From assembly GCA_043778315.1 (NCBI GenBank), contig JAYWGJ010000093.1, positions 1-42,309 of the forward strand: DNA of 42,309 nucleotides, read 5' to 3'. Below the pieces are notes generated by a model that did not search any database, had not been told where the DNA came from, and saw only the letters and a list, made by a program, of their open reading frames with translations. A program made the translations under genes and the position numbers. Shown here one piece after another: positions 1 through 8,275 of the stretch (position 1 is the first letter of the stretch; every line of letters starts with the position of its first letter). The stretch is from JBEEMU01 sp043778315 (lineage in GTDB: Bacteria; Bacteroidota; Bacteroidia; Chitinophagales; Saprospiraceae).

Positions 1-519
1 GCCGAGGTGTGCGGCGTAGTGCTGCGGCGACACACTGCTCTCTTTATCCCCCGTCATACCTTTCGCTAACGCTACCGTCGCGTCCCGTTTTTGTTCGTCC
101 GAGAGGGTCGGGTCGTTTTGTATGGCTGCGGCGCGGGCGGCGTAGTCGGCTGCGTCGCGCTCGCCTTGCGGCTGCTCCTGCTGCGAGCCGCCTATCATTT
201 GTTGCAGGGCTTTTTCTTTTAGCTCTTTTTTCTTCGCTTCGTCTAAGCCGCTTTTATTGATGGAGTCTATTATTTTGTTGCCATTATTGGCATAATACTC
301 CTGCTGCGCTTTCGCCATGATACCTTTGGTGAGGTCGGCATTCATGCCATACGCCTTCACCGTTTGCTCGAGCGTAGAGGCAGCCAAGTGCTGATTGCCC
401 TCCAAACCCGTCATATCCTTGAATAAGCCCTGCGTAGCGAGGATATTGCCGAGCGCGGAGAGCCTACCCGCCCGTGCAGGCTGCGGCGCGGCGCGCCCTT
501 TTTCTTTTTGTTGTACCAT
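1..519 (-). CDS. Partial gene: second copy of a module of the large protein, with a different C-terminus
   Basis: The frame is open from ATG at 519 to the window edge (173 codons), so the 3' end is missing. The first ~21 residues (MVQQKEKGRAAPQPARAGRLS minus the last) are Gly/Ala/Arg/Pro-rich and encoded by GC-rich DNA. Residues ~22-161 are nearly identical to residues ~1004-1143 of the 1415-residue protein at 1514-5761, with conservative differences such as DDAKKK/DEAKKK and IGATQ/IGGSQ. After GMTGDKE the sequence diverges completely (SSVSPQHYAAHLG...). The shared module is charged and probably mostly helical. I do not recognise the family. The gene may be a displaced cassette from the large gene, carrying an alternative C-terminal domain, or a separate short paralogue. 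Coding is well supported because the repeat preserves the reading frame and most changes are conservative. The ATG is preceded by an A-rich stretch rather than a Shine-Dalgarno site. Confidence 0.75.
   Translation of the reverse strand, partial: MVQQKEKGRAAPQPARAGRLSALGNILATQGLFKDMTGLEGNQHLAASTLEQTVKAYGMNADLTKGIMAKAQQEYYANNGNKIIDSINKSGLDEAKKKELKEKALQQMIGGSQQEQPQGERDAADYAARAAAIQNDPTLSDEQKRDATVALAKGMTGDKESSVSPQHYAAHLG
38..457 (-). repeat. Direct repeat copy 1 (~420 bp, coding)
   Basis: This block aligns to 2334-2753 without gaps at a constant offset of 2296 bp and about 95% identity by eye. Both edges are sharp. On the right, similarity stops after gagcgcg; on the left it stops just past ccccgtcat. 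It encodes the module shared by the two proteins. Confidence 0.9.
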
Positions 520-546
520 ATTTTTCTTTTTTGAAAGTGAAAGATG

Positions 547-572
547 CCCGCGCCTACGGTGGTAGGCGCGGG
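547..572 (-). terminator. GC-rich perfect hairpin between lipoprotein gene and partial gene
   Basis: An 11-bp perfect stem (cccgcgcctac / gtaggcgcggg) with a 4-nt loop lies 11 bp past the stop of the lipoprotein gene and 28 bp ahead of the partial gene. No U-run follows directly on the minus strand, so it may be an intrinsic terminator of poor form or a short palindromic repeat. Confidence 0.45.
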
Positions 573-582
573 CGGGTGATGG

Positions 583-1509
583 TTAAAATTTACGTTTCAG
601 TTTATAAGCACATCTAAATCCTATCCAATACTGTGGTTTGTCGTAATGCTCTATACGATTTCTGTTACAAAATATCAAACTATCTCTGAAACTTCCACCA
701 ACAGCCTTACCTTGTTCTTTCACCATTTCAGCCACATTGCCAATTAAATGTATTGGTTTTTTAAGCCGTGTGTTTATCGCATAAGGTTTAGCGAATACCA
801 AATTGTGTCGTTGGTTGGGTTGTACCAAAGCGTCCATACCAAAATCGTGGGTGTGGGCAAGAGTATAAAAAAACGAACGTTTTTGGTTTATTGTCAATGC
901 AGCGAAATAGTGTAAAATATCTATATCGTGCGGTTGATAATTCATACGAGCCATAGAGTCCATATATATTTTTAAAGGTACATCGTGGCAATAGTATAAA
1001 TCAGCTAATGAATCTGTAAATCTATGATTACTTGTACTGAATACGTCCGCAGCGATAATTTCGCTTGAGCTATTGTATTTTATTACTGAAGATTGCCACT
1101 CGTCAATAGTAGGTAAATCTGCCAATAGATAAAGATTATTTTTTCGTAATCTTTTTTGATATTTCTTATCCATTACCTTTCCTACGCTGTCACAATACTG
1201 GCATGCCATACGGTAGGAAATATTGGTAACAGGATAGTAACTACCCGTATGAAACTCCAGCTGACTGTACTCACTATTACTTTCACCATTTAATATAGGC
1301 ATTGCGCATAGACGTTTTAGCATAAAAAATAATGGCAAAGTATCTTTATCCTTTATGAAGTATCTATAATCTAATGTATTGACTTCTCTGTAATCTATAG
1401 CTGTACTATCATTTAATGCCATAGCATATTTATTAGTGTATGTAGCAATTTTATAGGTACTACAAGATACGCTAATTACTGAGCCTATTAATAAAAATAT
1501 TTTTCTCAT
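583..1509 (-). CDS. Lipoprotein with FGE/SUMF1-like fold
   Basis: This encodes a 308-residue secreted protein. The N-terminus MRKIFLLIGSVISVSC is a lipoprotein signal with the lipidated Cys at residue 16. Several blocks match the formylglycine-generating-enzyme (FGE-sulfatase/SUMF1) fold: YYPVTNISYRMACQYCDSVG, then LPTIDEWQ, then GNVAEMVKE with GGSFRDS, and the terminal YWIGFRCAY. The usual NVWEW box is degraded to NVAEM and I see no catalytic cysteine pair, so a non-enzymatic binding role is more likely (GldJ/GldK use the same fold in gliding motility). The ATG at 1509 is preferred to an upstream TTG at 1524 because it starts the signal peptide exactly and lies 4 bp after the stop of the large gene. 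That spacing indicates one operon and a possible partnership. The fold call is fairly sure; the function is unknown. Confidence 0.75.
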   Translation of the reverse strand: MRKIFLLIGSVISVSCSTYKIATYTNKYAMALNDSTAIDYREVNTLDYRYFIKDKDTLPLFFMLKRLCAMPILNGESNSEYSQLEFHTGSYYPVTNISYRMACQYCDSVGKVMDKKYQKRLRKNNLYLLADLPTIDEWQSSVIKYNSSSEIIAADVFSTSNHRFTDSLADLYYCHDVPLKIYMDSMARMNYQPHDIDILHYFAALTINQKRSFFYTLAHTHDFGMDALVQPNQRHNLVFAKPYAINTRLKKPIHLIGNVAEMVKEQGKAVGGSFRDSLIFCNRNRIEHYDKPQYWIGFRCAYKLKRKF

Positions 1510-1513
1510 ATTA

Positions 1514-4500
1514 TTAACGTTCAAAAGGCCAAGGGTCTAAAATAACCAAATCTATATCTAAATCAAATACGCTAAGGGCGATATTTGTACCAGTCGGAGT
1601 TACGGTAACTATAAAACTTGTAGCGTTACCAAATGCACTAATCGGTATAAAAGCATCTTTAATACTTTGAACCAATGGGCTACCTGTACTACTCTGAAAG
1701 ATATTTGACCCAAAAATAGCAGGCGCAATAATGTTATTTCCTTGGCTATCTGTAAATGATATTTGGTCTGGGTCTTGATAAGCATTAAAAGAGTATCGTA
1801 CTCCTAAAACAAGTGCCATTTGATTAGTAGTCGCACAATTACCCGGTACATAAGGAGACGGCACTAATCGCGATGAACCATCGGTTCTAAATGATATAGT
1901 TTGTGGCGTGGAATTTACAGCAAGCTGTCTTGTCATAACATACTGTCCAGTTGTTCCCGCAAGTTTAGTATTAGAAATTAATCTAATTATTGTGTGGTCT
2001 AAACCATCTTGTCCAGTATTATTTTTGTAAAAATCAAACCATGGTTTTTGATGCCATTTATCTCTCAATTGAATAGCTATTGGAGACAAAGCTGCCTCTA
2101 TATCTGCTATATTTGTTGGAACAGGATTGATACTAGTATAAGCATTGAATAAAGGAGTGCGAATATTCTGGTCCCATTGCTTTATAGCTTTTTGGCAACT
2201 CGCATCTTCGTCTTCTTTGCCGTCCCATGTGCTTTCTATTTTTGACCCATCAGCTTTTGTGTAACTAACACTACCTTTTTTTGAGTTAGACCGCATCATA
2301 CTTGCGTCTATTTTTGCAAAAGTCTCATCTTCTGTTTCCTTGTTCCCCGTCATGCCTTTCGCTAACGCCACGGTCGCCTCGCGTTTTTGGTCGTCGGAGA
2401 GGGTCGGGTCGTTTTGTATGGCTGCGGCGCGGGCGGCGTAGTCGGCTGCGTCGCGCTCGCCTTGCGGCTGCTCTTGCTGCGTCGCGCCTATCATCTGTTG
2501 TAGTGCTTTTTCTTTTAGCTCTTTTTTCTTCGCGTCATCTAAGCCGCTTTTATTGATGGAGTCTATTATTTTGTTGCCATTATTGGCATAATACTCCTGC
2601 TGCGCTTTCGCCATGATGCCTTTGGTGAGGTCGGCATTCATGCCATACGCCTTCACCGTTTGCTCGAGCGTAGAGGCAGCCAAGTGCTGATTGCCCTCCA
2701 AGCCCGTCATATCCTTAAATAAGCCCTGCGTAGCGAGGATATTGCCGAGCGCGCCCATACCCGTCGGGTCGGGCAGGTTAGGTGTGTTTTGTATATTGAT
2801 AATAGGATTGCTAAACCCTTGCGGCGTAAGGTTCGGCGACGGCTGTGCGTTGCTGCCCGTCTCTACGGGGTTTATCAGCGTCGGCTCGTCGCTTTTGTAT
2901 TTGTCCCAGTCTTGCGTTACCGAGTCGTCTATTTTTTCGCAAACGCCACAGCTACTCAGCATCGTTTCGGCAAATACGCCTGATGTAGGTATAGTGATGC
3001 GGGTATAGCTCGGTTCTACCACATCTTTATACAAGTCGTAGAGCGTAGCCTTGTTTGGCGGCAGCTTGTATTGCTGCGCTTGTACACCTTTCGCTACGGG
3101 TAATATAATGCAGTTGCCGAGTACGCCTACTACGCGATTATCGACCAACGAAGCGACGGTAATAATTTCATTGGCTTGTGTAGTAATAAACGGAATAGCA
3201 TCGAGCATCAGCCATCGGCGGTCAGCGTCCATATTCAACCAAATATAGCGATGGTAATGCTCTATATACTGATTGAGGTGCTGACAAAGGTGCTTAACTA
3301 TTTTTTCGTCTGCCTCTTTTGCTGTATTGGAAGTTTGCGTACCCGTCGGGCTGACTGCACTGACACTAAGATTGGCATCTAATGCTGTTGGCTCCGCCCA
3401 TATTTTATTGACTATTGGTATAGCGTGATAGTGTTCGGTATCGTACCGCAACTGCAATTTTGATATTTTGGCAGTTCCGTAAGTACCTAAACTTGGCGCA
3501 GTAGAGAATGTTACGCTCGTGATTTCGGAGCCTGTCATGTCGCTATCTGCCAAAGCGGATTTAATTTGTATGCCGATTACCCCGTTTCGTCCCGAACCAT
3601 TAGTAGTTAAGTCGAGCGATAAGGGCATCGATGTACCCACAACCGTAGCCGAAAGGCGTAGCTTTTTTATATAATTGCGCACCATGATAGGTACTAACGT
3701 GCCTAAGAAAAAAGGAGTTGTATCTCCCACCTTAGTATTTATTGCAAGTAGTTCGTTCCAACTATCTTCCAAAGTGCTTTCGCTGTATTCTGGTTCTAAT
3801 AAGGGCAGGTAAGCTGCCCATTCCGTAACATCGAAATACCCGCGCAGATTGGCATCACTTTTTGCCGCACCAGATGTGGGAGCAGCAGTTAATGGTGGCT
3901 TTGTATTACGCGGCTGTTGAAAGGAAAGCATTAGAGACATTTCGCCACTCCACTGCATAATACTTTCTCCGCCTTGTGCAGTAGGAGGGGTACCAGTCTG
4001 ATACCACATTAGCCGCTCGGCAGCATCAAAACCTTTGCGTAAAGGGCTATTGAGCGGCAGCTTGCAGTAAGTTTCTAATATATTGCGGTAACGCGCTACT
4101 ATATCTGCCGTGAACGGCATATATTTTAATGGTATAAACAAGCATTCTTGTACGTCTGCCAAGCGCGTTTCTACTCTGTAATGCGCCAGTATTTCGTGAA
4201 ATAAAATATTGATGGCGTGACAATGATTGTGGTTCGACACCACCGAGGTTTTGATATTAAGATTTTCGGACTGCGTAACCGTTTGTATCACCGTGCTGCG
4301 CTGCGACCGCACCGAACTCGCCGATTGATTGGTTTTATCTTGTATTTTTTGGATACTATCCATCGCCGACTCGCGTACCGATTTCTGTTCAGCCCCGCTG
4401 TGTCCACCAGTTTCTGAACCCTGATAGCCGCCGCCTACACCTAACGGAAAACCTACCAGGGCGGTAAGGTCTGCGCCAATGCTAAACCCGCCTGTATTAG

Positions 4501-5761
4501 CTTTCGAGAACACCGTACTATTTGCGTCAATATGTTCTTTTACCAAGCCTTTTACTACTTCGCTAATATCACGGTTGTGCGTCATTTCGGATAGGAGTTC
4601 GTCCACCGCTTGCAGGTCTTCGCTGCGCGAACCCGTTTCGCGTCTGTTCCAGTCGCGTTGCACATACTGCTCCTTTGCGCCAGGAGGCAGCGCAATAGTG
4701 TGTTGTACATTGCCCAAAGAGTGACCCGCGTGTGCATATATTTGTTTAAACACCAAAATTCTGCCGTGTCCAAAATAAGTGTTTTGATAGATAACGCTAT
4801 CCTCTTTTTTGTCCCATGCCACAGGGGACGAGTACGCGGTCGCAGGGTCGCTACTTAGCCACGTCATCGCTACATTGATGTTTTGAGCGTCGAAATGATC
4901 GGTGTCTTTGTTAAGTTTATAAGCGCGAACGGGCATTTGCGAGGTGCGTATTATCTTAAAAAAAGTAAACTCCTCTACCGTTTGGTTCGGTTTATTAAGC
5001 GGTTCACATGCGCCACCTAACGTTTGTGTGGCATCGGCTGCTGCCGTAAACGCCTCCATAGAGCTAAATACTTTCGGCGAAGCCGTATTTACGGTGCGTT
5101 TATTACTACCGTCGGCTTGGTCGTGACAACCACAGTCATCTTTTCCGCTATCGTCGGCAGAATCGTCGGCTTGTGTGCCTGATTTTCGCGCCGTCGATTT
5201 GGCTGTGGTATCGACGGGTATTAAAAACAACTCTCGCGGTTGCAAGGTTTTTACATCTACAACAGCCCGATTTTGAGGGTGTTCAGATAGAAATACCTGC
5301 ACTTTTTCGTTAGCTACGCTCGCGGGTAGTTCCGCTACAAAATTGCCTTCCGAGTCCGTTTGCGCTAACGCAACAGGTCGGTCGAGTAATTCGTGCCAAA
5401 TAACGACTTGTTTTTGCGACAAGCGTTGCAGCCCTGCTACGTCATACACTCGACCGTATAGTCGTATAGTTGTCGCGTCGCGAGACAGGGCGGTGTACAT
5501 CATCGGCGCGTCGGGTGCTACCGTAATCATCGCCGCTTGCCCTGATGCGAGTTCGGCAGATGTGACGCGCTGCTGCACTAAGGCGCGACCTGTGCGTTGC
5601 CGCACTATCGCCGTTACCTGCGTTGCGTCGTCGGGGAGCGTTGCCTCCCAAGTGTTGCCTGTGTCGGTCTGCGTTATCCGCACCGATAGCTGTTGCAGTT
5701 GTGGCTGCAGATTTCGCTGCGAACCTTGTTGCAGACTGCGCTGAGTTCCCTTATCCTTCAT
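1514..5761 (-). CDS. Large modular protein of unknown function (1415 aa)
   Basis: I do not recognise the family. There is no signal peptide and no clear membrane segment, so the protein starts out cytoplasmic. Residues ~90-165 look like a carboxypeptidase-regulatory/Ig-type beta sandwich (GRVYDVAG...TDSEGNFVAELP). A Ser/Asp-rich linker with CGCH follows near residue 208. The middle (~370-560) holds QRDWNRRE, a Gly-rich stretch (GFPLGVGGGYQG), a Ser/Thr/Gln helix and a conserved-looking NHNHCHAINILFHEILAHY block. Residues ~1004-1143 are the helical module duplicated in the gene at 1-519. Residues 1144-1415 form a distinct C-terminus. The gene is translationally close to the downstream lipoprotein gene. 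If a C8 tract upstream were C9, the ORF at 5773-5913 would fuse to it in frame. An effector or surface-delivered protein with exchangeable C-termini is an inference, not shown. Confidence 0.85.
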   Translation of the reverse strand: MKDKGTQRSLQQGSQRNLQPQLQQLSVRITQTDTGNTWEATLPDDATQVTAIVRQRTGRALVQQRVTSAELASGQAAMITVAPDAPMMYTALSRDATTIRLYGRVYDVAGLQRLSQKQVVIWHELLDRPVALAQTDSEGNFVAELPASVANEKVQVFLSEHPQNRAVVDVKTLQPRELFLIPVDTTAKSTARKSGTQADDSADDSGKDDCGCHDQADGSNKRTVNTASPKVFSSMEAFTAAADATQTLGGACEPLNKPNQTVEEFTFFKIIRTSQMPVRAYKLNKDTDHFDAQNINVAMTWLSSDPATAYSSPVAWDKKEDSVIYQNTYFGHGRILVFKQIYAHAGHSLGNVQHTIALPPGAKEQYVQRDWNRRETGSRSEDLQAVDELLSEMTHNRDISEVVKGLVKEHIDANSTVFSKANTGGFSIGADLTALVGFPLGVGGGYQGSETGGHSGAEQKSVRESAMDSIQKIQDKTNQSASSVRSQRSTVIQTVTQSENLNIKTSVVSNHNHCHAINILFHEILAHYRVETRLADVQECLFIPLKYMPFTADIVARYRNILETYCKLPLNSPLRKGFDAAERLMWYQTGTPPTAQGGESIMQWSGEMSLMLSFQQPRNTKPPLTAAPTSGAAKSDANLRGYFDVTEWAAYLPLLEPEYSESTLEDSWNELLAINTKVGDTTPFFLGTLVPIMVRNYIKKLRLSATVVGTSMPLSLDLTTNGSGRNGVIGIQIKSALADSDMTGSEITSVTFSTAPSLGTYGTAKISKLQLRYDTEHYHAIPIVNKIWAEPTALDANLSVSAVSPTGTQTSNTAKEADEKIVKHLCQHLNQYIEHYHRYIWLNMDADRRWLMLDAIPFITTQANEIITVASLVDNRVVGVLGNCIILPVAKGVQAQQYKLPPNKATLYDLYKDVVEPSYTRITIPTSGVFAETMLSSCGVCEKIDDSVTQDWDKYKSDEPTLINPVETGSNAQPSPNLTPQGFSNPIINIQNTPNLPDPTGMGALGNILATQGLFKDMTGLEGNQHLAASTLEQTVKAYGMNADLTKGIMAKAQQEYYANNGNKIIDSINKSGLDDAKKKELKEKALQQMIGATQQEQPQGERDAADYAARAAAIQNDPTLSDDQKREATVALAKGMTGNKETEDETFAKIDASMMRSNSKKGSVSYTKADGSKIESTWDGKEDEDASCQKAIKQWDQNIRTPLFNAYTSINPVPTNIADIEAALSPIAIQLRDKWHQKPWFDFYKNNTGQDGLDHTIIRLISNTKLAGTTGQYVMTRQLAVNSTPQTISFRTDGSSRLVPSPYVPGNCATTNQMALVLGVRYSFNAYQDPDQISFTDSQGNNIIAPAIFGSNIFQSSTGSPLVQSIKDAFIPISAFGNATSFIVTVTPTGTNIALSVFDLDIDLVILDPWPFER
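2334..2753 (-). repeat. Direct repeat copy 2 (~420 bp, coding)
   Basis: This is the partner of 38-457. Here the block is internal, encoding residues ~1004-1143 of the 1415-residue protein. It is flanked upstream by a Pro/Asn-rich linker and downstream by a C-terminal region with no counterpart in copy 1. Confidence 0.9.
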
Positions 5762-5772
5762 AGCACCAACTT

Positions 5773-5913
5773 TTATTTGGTTTTCTGAGGGGGGGGTAAA
5801 TTTTCTTCGGCGGCCGCCGCCGCCGTTTCGTACAGTAGCTCGAGGTGCAAGTCACCAACCATAAAGGTCGGCGTTTCGCTCGGCGCAACTGTAATACTGC
5901 CTTTTAATTGCAT
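5773..5913 (-). CDS. Short ORF, likely the detached N-terminus of the large protein
   Basis: Read as it stands, this is a 46-residue ORF from ATG at 5913, ending 11 bp before the ATG of the 1415-residue gene. A TTG at 5961 would give 62 residues. The sequence looks protein-like (SITVAPSETPTFMVGDLHLE), then has a run of five Ala and a Pro run encoded by a C8 tract. Adding one C to that tract moves the frame into ...PPPSENQIKVGA followed directly by the MKDKG start of the large protein, with no stop between. It is therefore probably the true N-terminus (about 1466 residues in all), separated by a sequencing error or by a variable homopolymer. As an independent 46-residue gene it has no recognisable relatives. 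Confidence 0.5.
   Translation of the reverse strand: MQLKGSITVAPSETPTFMVGDLHLELLYETAAAAAEENLPPPQKTK
5789..5796 (-). repeat. Homopolymer C8 (G8 on plus strand)
   Basis: Eight consecutive Cs on the coding strand sit in the Pro codons at the end of the short ORF. This is the site where gain of one base would join the two reading frames. Confidence 0.85.
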
Positions 5914-6361
5914 AGCATAAGGATTTATTGATGAAAAAATTACTGACCCTGAAAGAATCAAATGTGCGTAGCCGTAGGTGAAATCGTAGATTCGGCGAAG
6001 CCAAACCTACGGAAATGATAATTTTTTTTATTTTACATTTTTACAAAATCAACAGCAAATATATTGCCAAAATTCTAAATTTACAAAATAAAAATATTGG
6101 TGTTTGATTACAATTAATTACAATAAATGCTCTAATACATAAGACTATTTTGGAGGGTATTTTCCACATTTGATTTGTCATTTTTTTTGTAAAATAAATT
6201 TGACAGATAGAAAAATAGGTTTGGAATAAAAAAAAGACCACCCTGTGACGTGTTCACAAGGTGGTCTAAAATGGAAAAAAAGTGTTATTTTTGAGCGGAA
6301 TAAATTACCGCTCTCACAGTGTGGAGCAGTTGCGGTTTTCGGCGTTAAGCCAGTAAATATC
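5914..6361. other. Intergenic, mostly AT-rich
   Basis: Apart from the terminator at 6235-6267, this stretch holds a 23-bp segment (5981-6003, minus strand) resembling the tggctacg tandem repeat at 17863-17922. It also holds a gagcgg/ccgctc inverted repeat near 6292-6316 and long A/T runs. The 66-codon ORF at 6041-6241 is AT-rich low-complexity sequence and is not called. Confidence 0.6.
6235..6267 (-). terminator. Rho-independent terminator after the membrane-protein gene
   Basis: Outer stem agaccacc/ggtggtct and inner stem tgtga/tcaca, followed on the minus strand by a run of Us (A-run at 6228-6235 on plus). It would end transcripts from 6362-7402. Confidence 0.8.
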
Positions 6362-7402
6362 TTACGCTCCCTTACGAAGGCTTGTAACCGATTTCAGCAT
6401 ATTGAACCAAAACGGTGCGCCCATCGAGGCGGCAGCAATAGACATAAACAAGCCAAGACATTTGGCTAATAAAAATAGGAACTTACCCTGAAACGGTTGG
6501 TCGACAAATGCCGTTTGGAAGTTTACGCTGCTCCAACCTAAGGGCAGACCGATTTCTTTTTTTAGCTCGTTATATTTGCCTTTGAGGCGCGACGTATTGA
6601 TGGTGTCGGTCAGTATTTTCGCGCCTGCCGAGTCGGGATAGATTTGGACGCTGCCTTTTTTGAGGTCTAATTTTGCTACTTTTGCTACGTCGTTTACGTT
6701 TTCCTCCTTTGCGAGTTGGTCGCCGAGCTTCGCAAATTGCTCGCGAAGCGGCGCATTTGTCCATAGTTGTCGGGTGATATCGACGCTATCTACGTTAAAT
6801 GCAATCACCATACCCGCCGCAAAACAGAACGTGATAAATTGAATGCTACGGCGATACCAGCCCGAAGCGCGCTCCATACATTCGTCAAACCAGTTTTCTA
6901 CTTGCTGATGAAATGCCGCGACTTGGTCTTCTGCCAGTTCCGCGTCTTGTGCAAAACCAGTCAAAATAGCGTTCAGGCGCGGGTCTTGTATCGCCTCGAC
7001 AGAGGCTTTCAAGACTTCAAATTTTTCTTTCGCAGGCGCGTAAACGCCGTTCATATCGAGTAGTACTTTACGGAACGTATCGGCAGTGATATACGACGGC
7101 AGCTTGCCTTTTTCGCTCAGGCTTTCTACCAACGGATTGGTATAAAACTGATGCACCGTAGTTCCGTTTTTGACCGTTCCGTCCGCGTCGCGCTTAAAAT
7201 TGACGTGCAAGGTTTTGAACAACCAAAAAGAAGACGATTTTTCGTCCCGCGCAATCATGTTTTGTATGGCTGCCCAAAGGGTTTTTGCCTTCATCGAGAA
7301 CATACTCGACAGCCATTCATTCACGGCAGTACACACCAAACCGAGCAAGAGGTAAATCACGATAAGTCCGATGATGACATCGAGGGTTTGTAGTCCGAAC
7401 AT
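6362..7402 (-). CDS. Integral membrane protein, unknown function (346 aa)
   Basis: The topology is clear but the function is not. An N-terminal membrane helix (residues ~8-30, IIGLIVIYLLLGLVCTAVNEWL) is followed by a charged soluble region of ~150 residues. A second helix (~190-208, FITFCFAAGMVIAFNV) is followed by another soluble part and a C-terminal helix (~308-330) containing LFMSIAAASMGAPFWFNML. The terminal AASMGAPFWFNMLKSVTSLR segment looks like a conserved motif. I know similar uncharacterised membrane proteins only as hypotheticals. It starts at ATG 7402 and is followed by a strong terminator. It has the same strand as the DUF5683/parB pair upstream, with a 44-bp gap, so co-transcription is possible. 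Confidence 0.75.
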   Translation of the reverse strand: MFGLQTLDVIIGLIVIYLLLGLVCTAVNEWLSSMFSMKAKTLWAAIQNMIARDEKSSSFWLFKTLHVNFKRDADGTVKNGTTVHQFYTNPLVESLSEKGKLPSYITADTFRKVLLDMNGVYAPAKEKFEVLKASVEAIQDPRLNAILTGFAQDAELAEDQVAAFHQQVENWFDECMERASGWYRRSIQFITFCFAAGMVIAFNVDSVDITRQLWTNAPLREQFAKLGDQLAKEENVNDVAKVAKLDLKKGSVQIYPDSAGAKILTDTINTSRLKGKYNELKKEIGLPLGWSSVNFQTAFVDQPFQGKFLFLLAKCLGLFMSIAAASMGAPFWFNMLKSVTSLRKGA

Positions 7403-7446
7403 ATTTTTAGCGGTTTTTAGGTGGTTATAAAATAATAATAAAAGGT

Positions 7447-8151
7447 TTAAAAAACAGTTAATTTGGGTAATCGCGTAGCCGCAGACGGCTGTTGCAATTG
7501 ATAGGTCATGCCGATAGACGGCGCGAGTGAGCCGTCGGGTTGTGCCTGCAAGGTCGGGCGTAGCTGCAAGCCAACGTCCTGTTTTATGTCTTTTTTGAAC
7601 GAATACAAATGCCCATCTACAAACGCATCAACGCCGTTCAGCATATAAATAACGATAAACCCGAGTGCCGAAAACTCGGTATTGCTCCGATAAAAATCGC
7701 GGTAGGTTTGCAGCGACTCATAGGTATAAAAATTGAGCGAAGCATCAACATTCCTGCCCGCCGCTCGCGCAATGTATTCTTTTTTGAACCTATTATAACT
7801 CGTATTATTTTGTTGGTACAAATATGCCATTCCGCCCAAACCCGCATATACAATAGGTACTTTCCACCAACGGCGGTTATACACCTGTCCTGCGCCAGGC
7901 AACACTAACGAGAGTATGACGGCGGTGCGCGGCGAGTGTCTGCCGTTCGGCTCGAACAGTTGCTTGACACTCAAAGGTTTACTTTTGCTTGTCGCAACGG
8001 CTGTCGTATCGCTATCTCTCACTATTTTTTTTGCTAATAATGCAGTATCCGCAACATTATCCGCCTTTGCTTTGGCAGCTTTCAGTTTGCGTTGTGCAAA
8101 CATCGGTATTGCCAAACAAAAACAAAGCGTAAGTATAAGTGTTTTTTTCAT
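7447..8151 (-). CDS. DUF5683 family protein
   Basis: A 234-residue protein with a signal peptide (MKKTLILTLCFCLAIPMFAQ). A Lys/Ala-rich stretch is followed by the DUF5683 core: SPRTAVILSLVLPGAGQVYNRRWWKVPIVYAGLGG, a membrane-hairpin type motif also seen in other Gly-rich P-G-x-G-Q-x-Y proteins. After it come an YxxR-rich central helix and a second hydrophobic segment near residue 165. In Bacteroidota this family is commonly encoded directly after parB, and that is the case here. Its biochemical role is not known. It is probably in the inner membrane or periplasm. The ATG at 8151 is chosen because the signal peptide starts there. Confidence 0.85.
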   Translation of the reverse strand: MKKTLILTLCFCLAIPMFAQRKLKAAKAKADNVADTALLAKKIVRDSDTTAVATSKSKPLSVKQLFEPNGRHSPRTAVILSLVLPGAGQVYNRRWWKVPIVYAGLGGMAYLYQQNNTSYNRFKKEYIARAAGRNVDASLNFYTYESLQTYRDFYRSNTEFSALGFIVIYMLNGVDAFVDGHLYSFKKDIKQDVGLQLRPTLQAQPDGSLAPSIGMTYQLQQPSAATRLPKLTVF

Positions 8152-8275
8152 TTTTTTTATTGGAACTTTGAACTAAAAACTTTAAGCAATACACTTTTTT
8201 TTTAAGCTATAAGCCATAAACTGATGCTCGCGATTGTCAAAAAGCTTCTTGCTTACAGCTTCTCCGTTTATCGTT

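Noticed and set aside
9..260. Plus-strand ORF resembling another at 2302-2556
   Set aside because: Both are antisense shadows of the duplicated minus-strand module, so their similarity is only inherited from the repeat.
6041..6241. 66-codon minus-strand ORF
   Set aside because: AT-rich low-complexity DNA with a Phe/Ile/Leu-rich translation and overlap with the terminator; no coding signal.
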